IMG/VR virus record: IMGVR_UViG_3300034027_000006
Location: 1-60,105 of that record
DNA from: a virus
Strand: one strand, 5' to 3'
DNA: 60,105 nt
Below, piece by piece: positions 33,590-41,469 of the stretch. The notes below the pieces were generated by a model. It searched no databases and was not told the origin of the DNA. It was given only the letters and a program-made list of their open reading frames with translations. The stretch's first letter is position 1. Every line of letters starts with the position of its first letter. Position numbers and translations under genes: made by a program.

Positions 33590-33677
33590 GAAGTAAAAAG
33601 CGATCGCTCTGTTTGCGATGGCTCCCTACAATATACCCCATATCTGGGGTATATCTGGATTAGTTTGTAGATTTTCT

Positions 33678-35906
33678 CTACAGTATTGCCATAAGCTGAC
33701 GAGCTAGATCCGCTGCTGACTTGATATTTTTTAGGGTTTTTTTCTTACCCCTCATCACTATGTCGATGTTATCCTGCTTTAAGTGAATAACCCCGTCGAT
33801 CGCAGCATCGATCGCCCCGTATTGCAGCCAAGTAGCGAAAACAGGGTTTTTCTGGCCTAGTCGGTGCGCCCTGTCTTCGGCCTGCTCGGTATCGCCCGGA
33901 GTCCAGGGCCGATCGACGAGGATAACATCGCTAGCCGCTGTTAAAGTCAACCCTACCCCGCCAGCCTTGATCGTGCCGACGATCGCTTTGTGCTGACCGC
34001 TCTGGAAGCGATCGCACATCGCTTGTCTGTTTTCTGGCGGTGTCTCACCTGTCAGTAACTCAGCCCCCAACGCCTCGGCTATAAGCTTCGCGGACTCCAA
34101 AAACTCAGTGAAGACAATCACCTGCGAGCCGGCCTCTATTGTCTCACTGGCTAATTCTACCGCCGCCTCTGCCTTTGCCAACGATCCGACACGTCGCAAA
34201 ATATTAAGCGTCGCCAATGCTTCAGAGTTTGGATCTACTAATCCATCCTTAGCCCGCTGTCTGTAGTCTGCTACCAGGCGATCGATCTCTTGCTTGTAAT
34301 TCCTCGCGGTCGCATCGCTTATTTCTGCTTCTTTAAACAGGCGAGTTTTTTCGGGCAATTCTGGCAAGCAATCCGCTTTAGTTCGCTGCAAAATAGCGTC
34401 TTTAGTTGCCTCTGCTAACTCATTCAAGTGTGCAGATCCGCTAACATCCCAAACACTCCTACCCGCTTTGTTTATAGTTCGATATCCAGCATTACAAAAA
34501 TAACGCTCATAGTGCTTTTTATCGCGGGCTAGCGGGTGATCTACCGCTTCTAACAGTGGGAACAGATTAATCGGGCGACCATTCTTTATTGGCGTACCAG
34601 TCAAGGGCCAGACGGCGATACAGTTAGGATGCTTTGCTAGCTCTAAAAATGCGATTGTACACTGTGCCTTTGGGTTTTGGAACCTGTGGGCCTCATCTGC
34701 GATTAACAGATATTCGCGATGCTGTAGCGGTTTAAAAATCTTTTGGTGCGAGTTTGTTGTTATTTCAACCTCTACCTCTACAATTTCCGCAGTACGGGCC
34801 CACGTTTCTTGTAGACTGACCGGGGCAACAATCAAAACGGCACATCCTGTTTGTTGCTGTAACTTCTTAGCGGCTACTGCTGCGGTTAAGGTTTTGCCTA
34901 AACCCATCTGATCGGCGAGGATACCGCCTCGCATGATCCGACCTTTACCGTGAGAGATAAGCCACTCTACCCCGCGTTTTTGATACTCTCGCAAACTCCA
35001 GCCATTTTTGAACTGTCCATCTAGATCGCCAACTAGATCACCTATGGATTTAGCCACATCTAGCGCGGCCGCTTCTTGTTTGGCTATCTCTGCTAGGCGA
35101 TCGCTTTCAAGTGCTGCTATTACGCCAAAAATAGCCGGATCGTGATGATATGTCGGCTCTGGCCATTGCCTCAAAACCTTGCTGATTGTTTCGAGGTCAA
35201 GAGAAAACCGCCAGCTATCATCACCGCCGAGCTTTTTATAGTTAAAAGTCCCTTTGAATGTGCGAGCGATTAATTGAAATTGTCCGCTCACATCGTAAGG
35301 GGTAAACACTGCTAAGTTTTCGCCGCGTACTTCGATCCGACGCTGCGGAATACATAACTCGCCGTTTATGACTTTTTTAAATGTCACTTGATCGGGGTAG
35401 TGTTCGGCGATCTCTTCCCATTCTGGCAGGATTATGCCCGCTGGTTTTAGTTGCGTTCTTTTGTACTTCTGAAGCATTTTGTAAGCTCGCACCGCGTGAT
35501 TTTGCAACAGCGGATCGCCCGCTCGCAAGCGTTTAGCTAGCCATTTGCCAAAACCTGTATCGGAACCGTTAAAGCCTCGGCCGTCCTCTGTCTCGCAACC
35601 GTCGCACTGCGAGTCTAGATAAGCGATCGCTCGCTCAATAGTGCTAACAGCCTTGTTATTTGGTGCGACTTGCTCGACTTCGGTTATGGGTTTAAATTCT
35701 GCGATCGCCGCCGAGCCGATGACGCGCCGCAACCATGCCGACTTTTGCCCGCCGTCTGGTAAGTTTTCACCGATCAGCCGATGGATAGACTCTGGGAGTC
35801 TAACAGCAGTCATCGCCGAGGCTAAAGGTTCGTTAGGGCTGTCCACTGTCTTAAACTTGGTGTGCTGAATTTTTGCAGTCTGTGGGCGAGGCGTCTTGAG
35901 TGTCAT
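33678..35906 (-). CDS. Snf2-family DNA helicase/translocase
   Basis: 742 residues. After an N-terminal 300 residues with a HARP-like beta segment (F-N-Y-K-K-L-G-G-D-D-S-W-R-F), the helicase motifs are in order: I G-G-I-L-A-D-Q-M-G-L-G-K-T (about 330), II I-A-D-E-A-H-R-F-Q (about 405), III L-T-G-T-P-I-K-N, V G-V-G-L-T-L-T-A-A-S and VI Q-A-E-D-R-A-H-R-L-G-Q (about 680). The family remodels DNA structures or protein-DNA complexes; phage members are thought to help replication and recombination, or counter host factors. Divergent promoter region 35936-35984 is shared with a fibre gene. Confidence 0.85.
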   Translation of the reverse strand: MTLKTPRPQTAKIQHTKFKTVDSPNEPLASAMTAVRLPESIHRLIGENLPDGGQKSAWLRRVIGSAAIAEFKPITEVEQVAPNNKAVSTIERAIAYLDSQCDGCETEDGRGFNGSDTGFGKWLAKRLRAGDPLLQNHAVRAYKMLQKYKRTQLKPAGIILPEWEEIAEHYPDQVTFKKVINGELCIPQRRIEVRGENLAVFTPYDVSGQFQLIARTFKGTFNYKKLGGDDSWRFSLDLETISKVLRQWPEPTYHHDPAIFGVIAALESDRLAEIAKQEAAALDVAKSIGDLVGDLDGQFKNGWSLREYQKRGVEWLISHGKGRIMRGGILADQMGLGKTLTAAVAAKKLQQQTGCAVLIVAPVSLQETWARTAEIVEVEVEITTNSHQKIFKPLQHREYLLIADEAHRFQNPKAQCTIAFLELAKHPNCIAVWPLTGTPIKNGRPINLFPLLEAVDHPLARDKKHYERYFCNAGYRTINKAGRSVWDVSGSAHLNELAEATKDAILQRTKADCLPELPEKTRLFKEAEISDATARNYKQEIDRLVADYRQRAKDGLVDPNSEALATLNILRRVGSLAKAEAAVELASETIEAGSQVIVFTEFLESAKLIAEALGAELLTGETPPENRQAMCDRFQSGQHKAIVGTIKAGGVGLTLTAASDVILVDRPWTPGDTEQAEDRAHRLGQKNPVFATWLQYGAIDAAIDGVIHLKQDNIDIVMRGKKKTLKNIKSAADLARQLMAIL

Positions 35907-35935
35907 AATAAGATCGAAGAAACTGTCATTTTCTA

Positions 35936-35984
35936 TTTACACTATACACTACCTGACCCTGATATCAGCGTGATATGGTGTAAA
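35936..35984. promoter_or_regulatory. Nested inverted repeats in divergent promoter region
   Basis: TTTACAC (35936-35942) and GTGTAAA (35978-35984) flank the palindrome ACCCTGATATCAGCGT (35956-35971). The same 16-mer with perfect symmetry is found at 46654-46669 and, one base off, inside the gp25 gene. Both intergenic copies lie between divergent genes, consistent with a repressor operator. Confidence 0.6.
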
Positions 35985-35994
35985 TTTTTTAATT

Positions 35995-36999
35995 ATGCCA
36001 ATAACTCCGATCGCTAGCCCGACTTTTTTGATACCTCCAATGCTTGAGCGCGGGCAACTTGCAAGCGCTCCCACTTTTAACAATCTTGCTCAAATCGTAG
36101 TAAATAGCAACAGAAACACGGCTAACGCGATCGCCGCGCTCGAAACACAAATAGCCGCGCTCGAAAGTCGCATCGCCGCCGCCGCTCCAAACTCTCAGAC
36201 ACTGGTAAATAATGCAAATACTTTACGGTCTCAGGTTAACGCAGCGATCGGCAATAATGAAGGGAGCGACACAGCGCTCGATAGCATTCAAAATAACCTA
36301 ACAACCAACAATCAAAACGCAGATATTCAAGCGGCAAGAATATCACCTTTAAACAGCCTTATAGATGCTCTAACTATTGGCGGCGAGATCCAGGGTTTTT
36401 CTGATTTGTTAACACGTATTGCAGCCGCCACGCGAGTTAGCAGTCGCATCCTAGGAACCGATGCAAACAGTAATATAGTCTGGAGAACTCAAGGATCGGT
36501 GGGTTCAGGTGTCTTGTTAAAAATGGCTCTACTGAGTCGCAGATTGACAGATACAGGCAATGGCGGCGCGGCTACTTCCTTGCAAGCTTGGAATCCTATT
36601 TTATTAGACAATCCGACGTTTAATAATATTGGAATTATCTTTAATAACACCACTAAAGAATTCAACATCCCCGCTGGGGAATACATGGTTTTTGGGTTTA
36701 CTACAGGAGCGTCTAACGGTCTAAAATGTAGATTGCGAAACATAGGAAGCGGGGCGATCCTGCTAACCGGATCGCCAGCAAAAGGCACAACGGCGACGGC
36801 TGTTGTAGGCAGTGAACCTGTTAATTTTATAAGCAGAATGCTCGGCACTTTTTACACCAACACACTGATCACGGCTATTTTTGAGAGCTATTTCGACACT
36901 GCGGCCACCATCGCAGGAAACACTCGCAGCGCATCACCTAACCTATCAGGATACACCCCGCAACAATCAGCCCTCGCCTTTATCCGAGTTATTTACTAA
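35995..36999 (+). CDS. Tail fibre-like protein, 334 aa
   Basis: 334 residues: short N-terminal anchor, heptad-rich shaft (A-L-E-T-Q-I-A-A-L-E-S-R-I-A-A-A, about 45-65) and a beta-rich tip (about 190-334) containing F-N-I-P-A-G-E-Y-M-V-F-G. The tip motif 'I-P-A-G-x-Y' is shared with the gpI-fibre (L-P-A-G-T-Y), so the tips are probably related jelly-rolls. It likely binds the host surface. Its 3' end overlaps the convergent minus-strand gene by 33 bases. Confidence 0.6.
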   Translation: MPITPIASPTFLIPPMLERGQLASAPTFNNLAQIVVNSNRNTANAIAALETQIAALESRIAAAAPNSQTLVNNANTLRSQVNAAIGNNEGSDTALDSIQNNLTTNNQNADIQAARISPLNSLIDALTIGGEIQGFSDLLTRIAAATRVSSRILGTDANSNIVWRTQGSVGSGVLLKMALLSRRLTDTGNGGAATSLQAWNPILLDNPTFNNIGIIFNNTTKEFNIPAGEYMVFGFTTGASNGLKCRLRNIGSGAILLTGSPAKGTTATAVVGSEPVNFISRMLGTFYTNTLITAIFESYFDTAATIAGNTRSASPNLSGYTPQQSALAFIRVIY

Positions 37000-37356
37000 C
37001 TTCTCAGTCAAAGTTACTTTAACTTGTAGACCTGCCAATTCATAAAGATAGATAGACGCACCAGCCGTACCGATAACGATTGCTTTCTCGATGTTATCCC
37101 TAAACATCCATTCAAGTACAATATGTGCCGGGATAAGACTAATATAACGACAAAAAACAGCCTCGCCTGTTACAGCGTCTGTTATGGCTCCTGGTTTGCA
37201 GTGCCTCAAATCGTATTTACTACAACGGCGAGCAATCGTTTGAGGCGATCGCCCGCTTAGCTTAATGTAGCCGCTTTGCGTTGTGTAAGCTTGCCAATTC
37301 TTGCGATTTAACACCACCTCGGAACCGCCGGGGTTATATAACACAAAATCATTCAT
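36967..37356 (-). CDS. Putative DNA-binding protein, 129 aa (paralogue pair)
   Basis: I choose the ATG at 37356, which overlaps the TGA of the upstream gene by 8 bases. Y-I-K-L-S-G-R-S-P-Q-T-I-A-R-R-C-S-K followed by G-E-A-V-F-C-R-Y-I-S-L-I-P and D-N-I-E-K-A resembles the layout of the upstream protein (37349-37726): G-Y-x-x-L-T/S-G-x-x-x-x-T-I-x-x-R-C then a 'L-I-S/P' strand and D-N-P. A helix-turn-helix like reader is suggested. The C-terminus has a hydrophobic stretch (A-I-V-I-G-T-A-G-A-S-I-Y-L-Y). Confidence 0.5.
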   Translation of the reverse strand: MNDFVLYNPGGSEVVLNRKNWQAYTTQSGYIKLSGRSPQTIARRCSKYDLRHCKPGAITDAVTGEAVFCRYISLIPAHIVLEWMFRDNIEKAIVIGTAGASIYLYELAGLQVKVTLTEKLVNNSDKGEG

Positions 37357-37726
37357 ATATAGCCTTAAACGCTGCAATTAATTGAGCTATCTCGTCGGCT
37401 AATTCTGGGTTATCCTTTTTTATCCAGATTGCGACATCATCCATAGATATTAACAACGTCCGAAAAACACCGCGCCCGGTGTCTAATTGTATAGATCGCA
37501 TCGCATCCGACCAGCAAAAGGGCTTAGCGGTAATTTTGGATGACTTGGGGTTTTGACGTTTTTTTGCTATCATTCTCCGGCATCTTTGACGGATTGTGGC
37601 GTTAGCCTTACCAGTTAGCCGACAATAGCCCGCTATTGTGATATATTGCTCGCCTGTTTCTTCATCAAAAGCGATCTCGATTTCATTCTGTTTAACGTAA
37701 ATTAGTTTACCCATTGATTGATCCAA
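37349..37726 (-). CDS. Putative DNA-binding protein, 125 aa (paralogue pair)
   Basis: 125 residues. I-T-I-A-G-Y-C-R-L-T-G-K-A-N-A-T-I-R-Q-R-C-R-R-M looks like a helix-turn-helix with a basic recognition helix; L-L-I-S-M-D-D-V-A-I-W-I follows. Paralogous to the downstream gene with which it overlaps. Such proteins resemble phage regulators between fibre genes. Function inferred. Confidence 0.5.
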   Translation of the reverse strand: MDQSMGKLIYVKQNEIEIAFDEETGEQYITIAGYCRLTGKANATIRQRCRRMIAKKRQNPKSSKITAKPFCWSDAMRSIQLDTGRGVFRTLLISMDDVAIWIKKDNPELADEIAQLIAAFKAIYE

Positions 37727-37768
37727 TTAATTGTTAGTTTATAATATAACAACTATTAGAGGTTTCCT

Positions 37769-38785
37769 ATGGCTCCTTTTATCCCTTCGGCTCGCCCTGC
37801 AAATGTCCGAAAACTCACAACGACAGACGAGCAGTTAGCCTCGGTCTTTAATCAAAGCTGGCAAGGTCTAATAGACTATTTGCAGTATAACGCCAACAAC
37901 GTAGCACAGCTAACACAACAGATAGCAAGCATTTCTGATAACGTCACTACAATAGAAAATAACTATAATTCACAGTTAACAGCGCTGGAAGATGCACAAT
38001 CAGCAGCCTCGCCTATACTTGCTACCTCAACGCTGCGTAACAGTAACGTTAACACCTTAAATAGTAGCAATAGTAGTGCCACATCGAAAATAGCAGCAGC
38101 CAATACAGCTTTAACTACTGCTAACACAAACCTAACTAGCGTACAGAATAACTCACAGCCTTTTGATTCTTTCTTAAACGCTATAGCTGCTTTGAATCGC
38201 CCTATTAATTCAATGTTTGGCACTAACCTTGCGGGGTCGGCTGTCCTGTTTTCATCTAGCGGTCAAAGCTTCACTATCGAGATGGCTAGCGCAAGATTAG
38301 ATAGAGCTTCGGCTGTTGATGGTGGTGGATTGGCTACGGGTGCATTTTCAACAGTGCCACTCAATACCGAAGGGTTTATAAATACTAGAAATCAATTCGG
38401 CTTAGAGGAAGTAAACCTAGACACGACCACAGGTGCGATCGTTGTGCCTTGTACGGGCGGCAATTGCCTCTACTATGTTTTTTCACTGTCGAGTTTTTGT
38501 GGTATTGGCGGCGGTAATTCCAAAATAACTTTAAACGGGGCAACAGTAGCCCTTGGCACTACAGTACAGTCAATTTCTGGCCGTTCAAATGCCGCCGAGG
38601 ATTTTAACCAGACTTCGGCGGCTTTTGGAGCGTTTGCGGTAACAACTAACTCGCCAGAATTGAGAATAGAGGCGATCGCACAGGCAGTACACCCTAATCA
38701 AGCAAGCGCGGCGCTCGGTCGATCTGTGGGCGGCGGTGTCGAGCGTTATTCTAGTCTTTTGCTGTTTCGGCGACGTATTCTATAG
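37769..38785 (+). CDS. Tail fibre-like protein, 338 aa
   Basis: 338 residues with a short N-terminus, helical shaft (about 30-135, T-T-I-E-N-N-Y-N-S-Q-L-T-A-L-E) and a beta-rich C-terminal tip (about 160-338). Its layout repeats that of 35995-36999, giving three fibre-like tips in all. TATAAT upstream (about 37740) and AGAGGT before the ATG indicate separate expression. It ends overlapping a convergent ribbon-helix-helix gene by 35 bases. Confidence 0.6.
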   Translation: MAPFIPSARPANVRKLTTTDEQLASVFNQSWQGLIDYLQYNANNVAQLTQQIASISDNVTTIENNYNSQLTALEDAQSAASPILATSTLRNSNVNTLNSSNSSATSKIAAANTALTTANTNLTSVQNNSQPFDSFLNAIAALNRPINSMFGTNLAGSAVLFSSSGQSFTIEMASARLDRASAVDGGGLATGAFSTVPLNTEGFINTRNQFGLEEVNLDTTTGAIVVPCTGGNCLYYVFSLSSFCGIGGGNSKITLNGATVALGTTVQSISGRSNAAEDFNQTSAAFGAFAVTTNSPELRIEAIAQAVHPNQASAALGRSVGGGVERYSSLLLFRRRIL

Positions 38786-39023
38786 AGACATTAGATTTGC
38801 GACCTCTGGATGGGCCCGCGAGTGCTTTGTCGCGGGTTTTTGCTGCTTGGGCGAGTATAGCCTCGCACTCTCTGCGGTCAATGATCAAACTCTTGACATA
38901 TACCGCTATCCCAAGCTCGATCGCTGTTGCACCTAGCCCCGATTTTGAGATCTTTAGCTCAGCGCTAAGGGTTTCGAGGTATTGATCGACATGATCCGGT
39001 AGTGTGACTGATAACTGAGCCAT
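38751..39023 (-). CDS. Ribbon-helix-helix-type regulator, 90 aa
   Basis: 90 residues. A-Q-L-S-V-T-L-P-D-H-V-D-Q-Y-L-E-T-L-S-A-E-L-K-I-S-K-S-G-L-G-A-T-A-I-E-L-G-I: a beta strand plus two helices typical of CopG/Arc-like DNA-binding proteins. The basic C-terminus may aid binding. It lies at the border of the fibre genes and the early region and is a reasonable candidate for a regulator of the early promoters. Confidence 0.6.
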   Translation of the reverse strand: MAQLSVTLPDHVDQYLETLSAELKISKSGLGATAIELGIAVYVKSLIIDRRECEAILAQAAKTRDKALAGPSRGRKSNVSIEYVAETAKD

Positions 39024-39127
39024 AACGCGCCAACCTGAAAAAACTTTTAAACGTCTAGATTAACCATATCACGCATATCTCACGCATTTTACTAGACGGC
39101 ATTTTTGACAAAGTAAGTGAGATATAC

Positions 39128-39156
39128 TTGACAAGCTTTTTAGGTTGCGGTAGATT
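39128..39156 (+). promoter_or_regulatory. Promoter of the early region
   Basis: TTGACA (39128-39133), 17-base spacer, TAGATT (39151-39156). The leader holds a CAAGTCCGAGACTTGG palindrome and GGATAACATC, then AGGA five bases before the ATG at 39234. Confidence 0.6.
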
Positions 39157-39233
39157 CTTGATATACACCAAGTCCGAGACTTGGCCCGGACTTTAGTAAA
39201 ATCTGAGGATAACATCATAAAAAGCAGGACAAG

Positions 39234-39449
39234 ATGAGCGGAAACATCAAAACACCGGATCAGTTGAGAGTAGGGGACAGGATCGAGGTTATGCCCGGTT
39301 TGGCGATCGCCGAAGTGACAGGAATCAAACAAGGTCGGAACCCAAACGAGACTTACCTCGCGCTCAACGGTGAAACATTGAAAGAGGCGTTAAGCTGGCC
39401 CAATACAACCGAGTTCACAGTAGTAGAGGGTGAGGTTAACTACTTATGA
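39234..39449 (+). CDS. Hypothetical protein, 71 aa
   Basis: 71 residues, beta-rich, with V-G-D-R-I-E-V-M-P-G-L-A-I-A-E-V-T-G-I: an SH3/KOW-like strand pattern. First gene of a plus-strand early run; its stop overlaps the next start by 4 bases (ATGA). Function unknown. Confidence 0.6.
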   Translation: MSGNIKTPDQLRVGDRIEVMPGLAIAEVTGIKQGRNPNETYLALNGETLKEALSWPNTTEFTVVEGEVNYL

Positions 39450-39700
39450 ATGTACACGAGCTAAGATGCACGATCACCGTTTTAACAGGGTTCAAGTTAG
39501 GGATTCATCATCTGATTGCCGCAGGGTTTGCAAAAGTCGAACAATCCGAGGAATTCAAGGCATCAGGAACAGAGAGCAGGCTCAGCAAAATCCACTTAGA
39601 GTTAGACCACTATATAAACGCACTGGAAAGCGCTTTATATAGACATGAACACGGCGACGAAGAAACACTAGAAACCATCCGAAACAAAAAGGACTTTTAA
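39446..39700 (+). CDS. Hypothetical helical protein, 84 aa (paralogue of next)
   Basis: 84 residues. L-S-K-I-H-L-E-L-D-H-Y-I-N-A-L-E aligns with L-A-Q-L-H-S-D-V-S-S-Y-V-N-A-L-K of the next gene (39704-40111), and both have a preceding helix ending in E-Q-S-E-E-F / E-Q-T-E-L-F. The pair probably arose by duplication. Start overlaps the previous stop. Function unknown. Confidence 0.6.
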   Translation: MNVHELRCTITVLTGFKLGIHHLIAAGFAKVEQSEEFKASGTESRLSKIHLELDHYINALESALYRHEHGDEETLETIRNKKDF

Positions 39701-39703
39701 CTA

Positions 39704-40111
39704 ATGAAACGAGAAAATTTAGAGCTAGCCACGTCAGTCATTAAAGGAGCCGCAGCAGCTCTCGACATGATTAGTAGTGAGGAGTTGGTTAACCTAGAAC
39801 AAACAGAACTTTTTCAAGCCTTGACTTCCCACAATTTAGCTCAACTACACTCTGATGTAAGCAGCTATGTAAACGCATTGAAACAAGTCAAGGAGATTAT
39901 GGACAGAAACGGTGGCGAGCTTCCTAGCGACGATCCAAGTATCAAGCAGCAGCTTATCGATCTAGGTATGATCGGTCAAGGTTCAGGCGGTGATGATGAC
40001 ATCGAAGCAACCCCACAGAGTCTCGGCGAATCGAAATCTAAAGCTTATGACAATACAGAGTTTGATCAAGCCCTAATCGGCGCTGTTGGTTTTAATCCTT
40101 TTGCATTATAA
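39704..40111 (+). CDS. Hypothetical helical protein, 135 aa (paralogue of previous)
   Basis: 135 residues: residues 1-65 are the domain shared with 39446-39700, then an acidic, flexible C-terminal half with G-S-G-G-D-D-D and a conserved-looking end. It follows the previous gene by 3 bases and is followed by three hairpins (40121-40179). Function unknown. Confidence 0.6.
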   Translation: MKRENLELATSVIKGAAAALDMISSEELVNLEQTELFQALTSHNLAQLHSDVSSYVNALKQVKEIMDRNGGELPSDDPSIKQQLIDLGMIGQGSGGDDDIEATPQSLGESKSKAYDNTEFDQALIGAVGFNPFAL

Positions 40112-40120
40112 AGAGCAATA

Positions 40121-40179
40121 GCCAGCCCCTCGGCTGGCAAGATTTAATCCCTATTAGGGATTGCCTGCAAGTCAGGCAA
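40121..40179. ncRNA. Three adjacent hairpins, one CRISPR-repeat-like
   Basis: Three consecutive stem-loops: GCCAGCC/GGCTGGC (40121-40138), AATCCCTATTAGGGATT (40146-40162) and TTGCCTG/CAGGCAA (40161-40179). None is followed by a good T-tract. The middle one, in the context TTTAATCCCTATTAGGGATTG, resembles the stem of cyanobacterial CRISPR repeats that end in GGGATTGAAAC. It could be a processing/attenuation region or a solitary CRISPR-repeat mimic; the latter is speculation. Confidence 0.4.
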
Positions 40180-40213
40180 TGTAAAAAGCATCTAATCATA
40201 GGAGTCTAAAAAT

Positions 40214-40579
40214 ATGCCAACTCTAGCCCCATATTCGGGGTCGGTTTGTGTTGCTTACGACACGCAAAGAACCACAGATCGAGAGCAATCCGCCTCGGTT
40301 TCGATCGATGGATGGATGACTCGCCAGCAAGCCGCAGATCGAGTCGGGACTACTCCTCGCAATCTTTCTCGCTGGCTAGAACTCTTAATGGTTCACTCTG
40401 AAAACTTTTTCGAGTTCGAGCATCCGGTCACTGGGGGAGTTAACGGCAGAGTAAAAATCGCCGAGCATCACATCCCAGAATTACTTGACATTAAAGAGCG
40501 GTTTGCTCGCACTCATAGCACCGAATTAGTCCGCCTCGAATTACGCGCCAAACATTCGACACAAACTCAGGAGTATTAA
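40214..40579 (+). CDS. Helix-turn-helix protein, 121 aa
   Basis: 121 residues. M-T-R-Q-Q-A-A-D-R-V-G-T-T-P-R-N-L-S-R-W-L-E (about 35-56) is a MerR/excisionase-like helix-turn-helix; a polar, basic C-terminus follows. It is two bases upstream of the next gene, which starts with a similar V-A-E-A-A-K-Q-L-N-V module. Probably a regulator or replication accessory protein. Confidence 0.55.
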   Translation: MPTLAPYSGSVCVAYDTQRTTDREQSASVSIDGWMTRQQAADRVGTTPRNLSRWLELLMVHSENFFEFEHPVTGGVNGRVKIAEHHIPELLDIKERFARTHSTELVRLELRAKHSTQTQEY

Positions 40580-40581
40580 AC

Positions 40582-41121
40582 ATGAACGCCGTTAAAATGA
40601 CTGTTGCAGAAGCCGCTAAACAGCTTAATGTAGCCCCTAAGAAGCTCTTAAATGAGTTAGAACGCCGCACCGCTGACAAAGGTATTAAATGGAGCAATGA
40701 GAGCGTTTTGCCCGATGGTCTATTTGAGCAGTTGAGCAAACTTTCGAGCGAGTACGTCCAACAAACAACACCGCCCGAAGTAGCCGGATCTATGACTGTC
40801 GCAGAGGCTCGGGAGATTGTCGCAGAGTCAATCGAATATGCGTTTTTAGAAATTGGCGAAAGCAACCTCGGCGCATTTGAATATCTCGGACAATTGACAG
40901 CCGCTCGACAAATTCAGTCGCTACAAACTGGCAAGCGCTCGGCTTGGTCGGCGTACTATCAATCAGAAGACGCGCTCTTAAATGGCTGCTTAGATCAAGC
41001 CGAAAAACTGGCTAAGGATTTTTTGCCAGCCGCTCAAAAAGTGCAAGCCCTGAAGGTAGGAATGAGCCAAACATCGGCAGCGACGAAAAACCGTCTAGCG
41101 AATATGCCCAAGCTGTCTTAA
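40582..41121 (+). CDS. Putative DNA-binding protein, 179 aa, with frameshift option
   Basis: 179 residues. M-T-V-A-E-A-A-K-Q-L-N-V-A-P-K-K-L-L-N-E-L-E at the N-terminus is an IF2N/excisionase-like module, and M-T-V-A-E-A-R-E-I-V-A-E repeats its start at about 72. The zero frame stops at 41121, but in-frame slippery heptamers T-TTT-TTG (41019-41025) and G-AAA-AAC (41085-41091) allow -1 shifting into a 77-codon open frame without a start codon. Confidence 0.6.
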   Translation: MNAVKMTVAEAAKQLNVAPKKLLNELERRTADKGIKWSNESVLPDGLFEQLSKLSSEYVQQTTPPEVAGSMTVAEAREIVAESIEYAFLEIGESNLGAFEYLGQLTAARQIQSLQTGKRSAWSAYYQSEDALLNGCLDQAEKLAKDFLPAAQKVQALKVGMSQTSAATKNRLANMPKLS

Positions 41122-41324
41122 ATCGCCCGCTAGCGCCAATTGCTTTTAAGCACAGCGGCGCTAGTAACTTTAAGGCATATCAGGACGGTTTAAAACAGAT
41201 AGCTAAAACACTCTGGAGCAAGTACGAACAAACCGACGATCCAGAGTTCGAGAAACTTTCAAAATCCTACTCTAACGCCTATCTACAAGGAGAGATCGAT
41301 CATGTTGACACCTTCACACGCTAG
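41091..41324 (+). CDS. -1 frame extension of the 40582 gene (candidate frameshift)
   Basis: After G-AAA-AAC, the -1 frame reads P-S-S-E-Y-A-Q-A-V-L-N-R-P-L-A-P-I-A-F ... K-T-L-W-S-K-Y-E-Q-T-D-D-P and stops at 41324. It contains no ATG, GTG or TTG before the next gene and looks like normal protein, and it fills what would otherwise be a 180-base gap. The next gene's start (41302) lies inside it, the close spacing seen elsewhere in this operon. The full product would have 247 residues. A sequencing indel at the A5 run is the main alternative. Confidence 0.5.
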   Translation, partial: PSSEYAQAVLNRPLAPIAFKHSGASNFKAYQDGLKQIAKTLWSKYEQTDDPEFEKLSKSYSNAYLQGEIDHVDTFTR

Positions 41325-41451
41325 TTATTTGTTAAGTCAAAGCAGCAGCAACAAACCCCCCTTAATCTACCGGGACTGGCTAGCTTTGAAAGTATCAGTT
41401 ACATCTACCGTCAAGACTGTCTGGCAAGCGTTACACACAAAAATCATTTAA
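41302..41451 (+). CDS. Small hypothetical protein, 49 aa
   Basis: ATG at 41302, preceded by AGGAG 8 bases upstream; stop at 41451. 49 residues: M-L-T-P-S-H-A-S-Y-L-L-S ... I-Y-R-D-W-L-A-L-K-V. It is followed by a TAGGAG and the next gene at 41470. Strong ribosome-binding sequence and tight spacing make it real; function unknown. Confidence 0.6.
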   Translation: MLTPSHASYLLSQSSSNKPPLIYRDWLALKVSVTSTVKTVWQALHTKII

Positions 41452-41469
41452 CTTTAGGAGTCTAAGATC

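Noticed and set aside
40121-40179. CRISPR array
   Set aside because: There is only one repeat-like unit and no regularly spaced copies, so no array; it is kept only as a hairpin cluster with a speculative mimic role.
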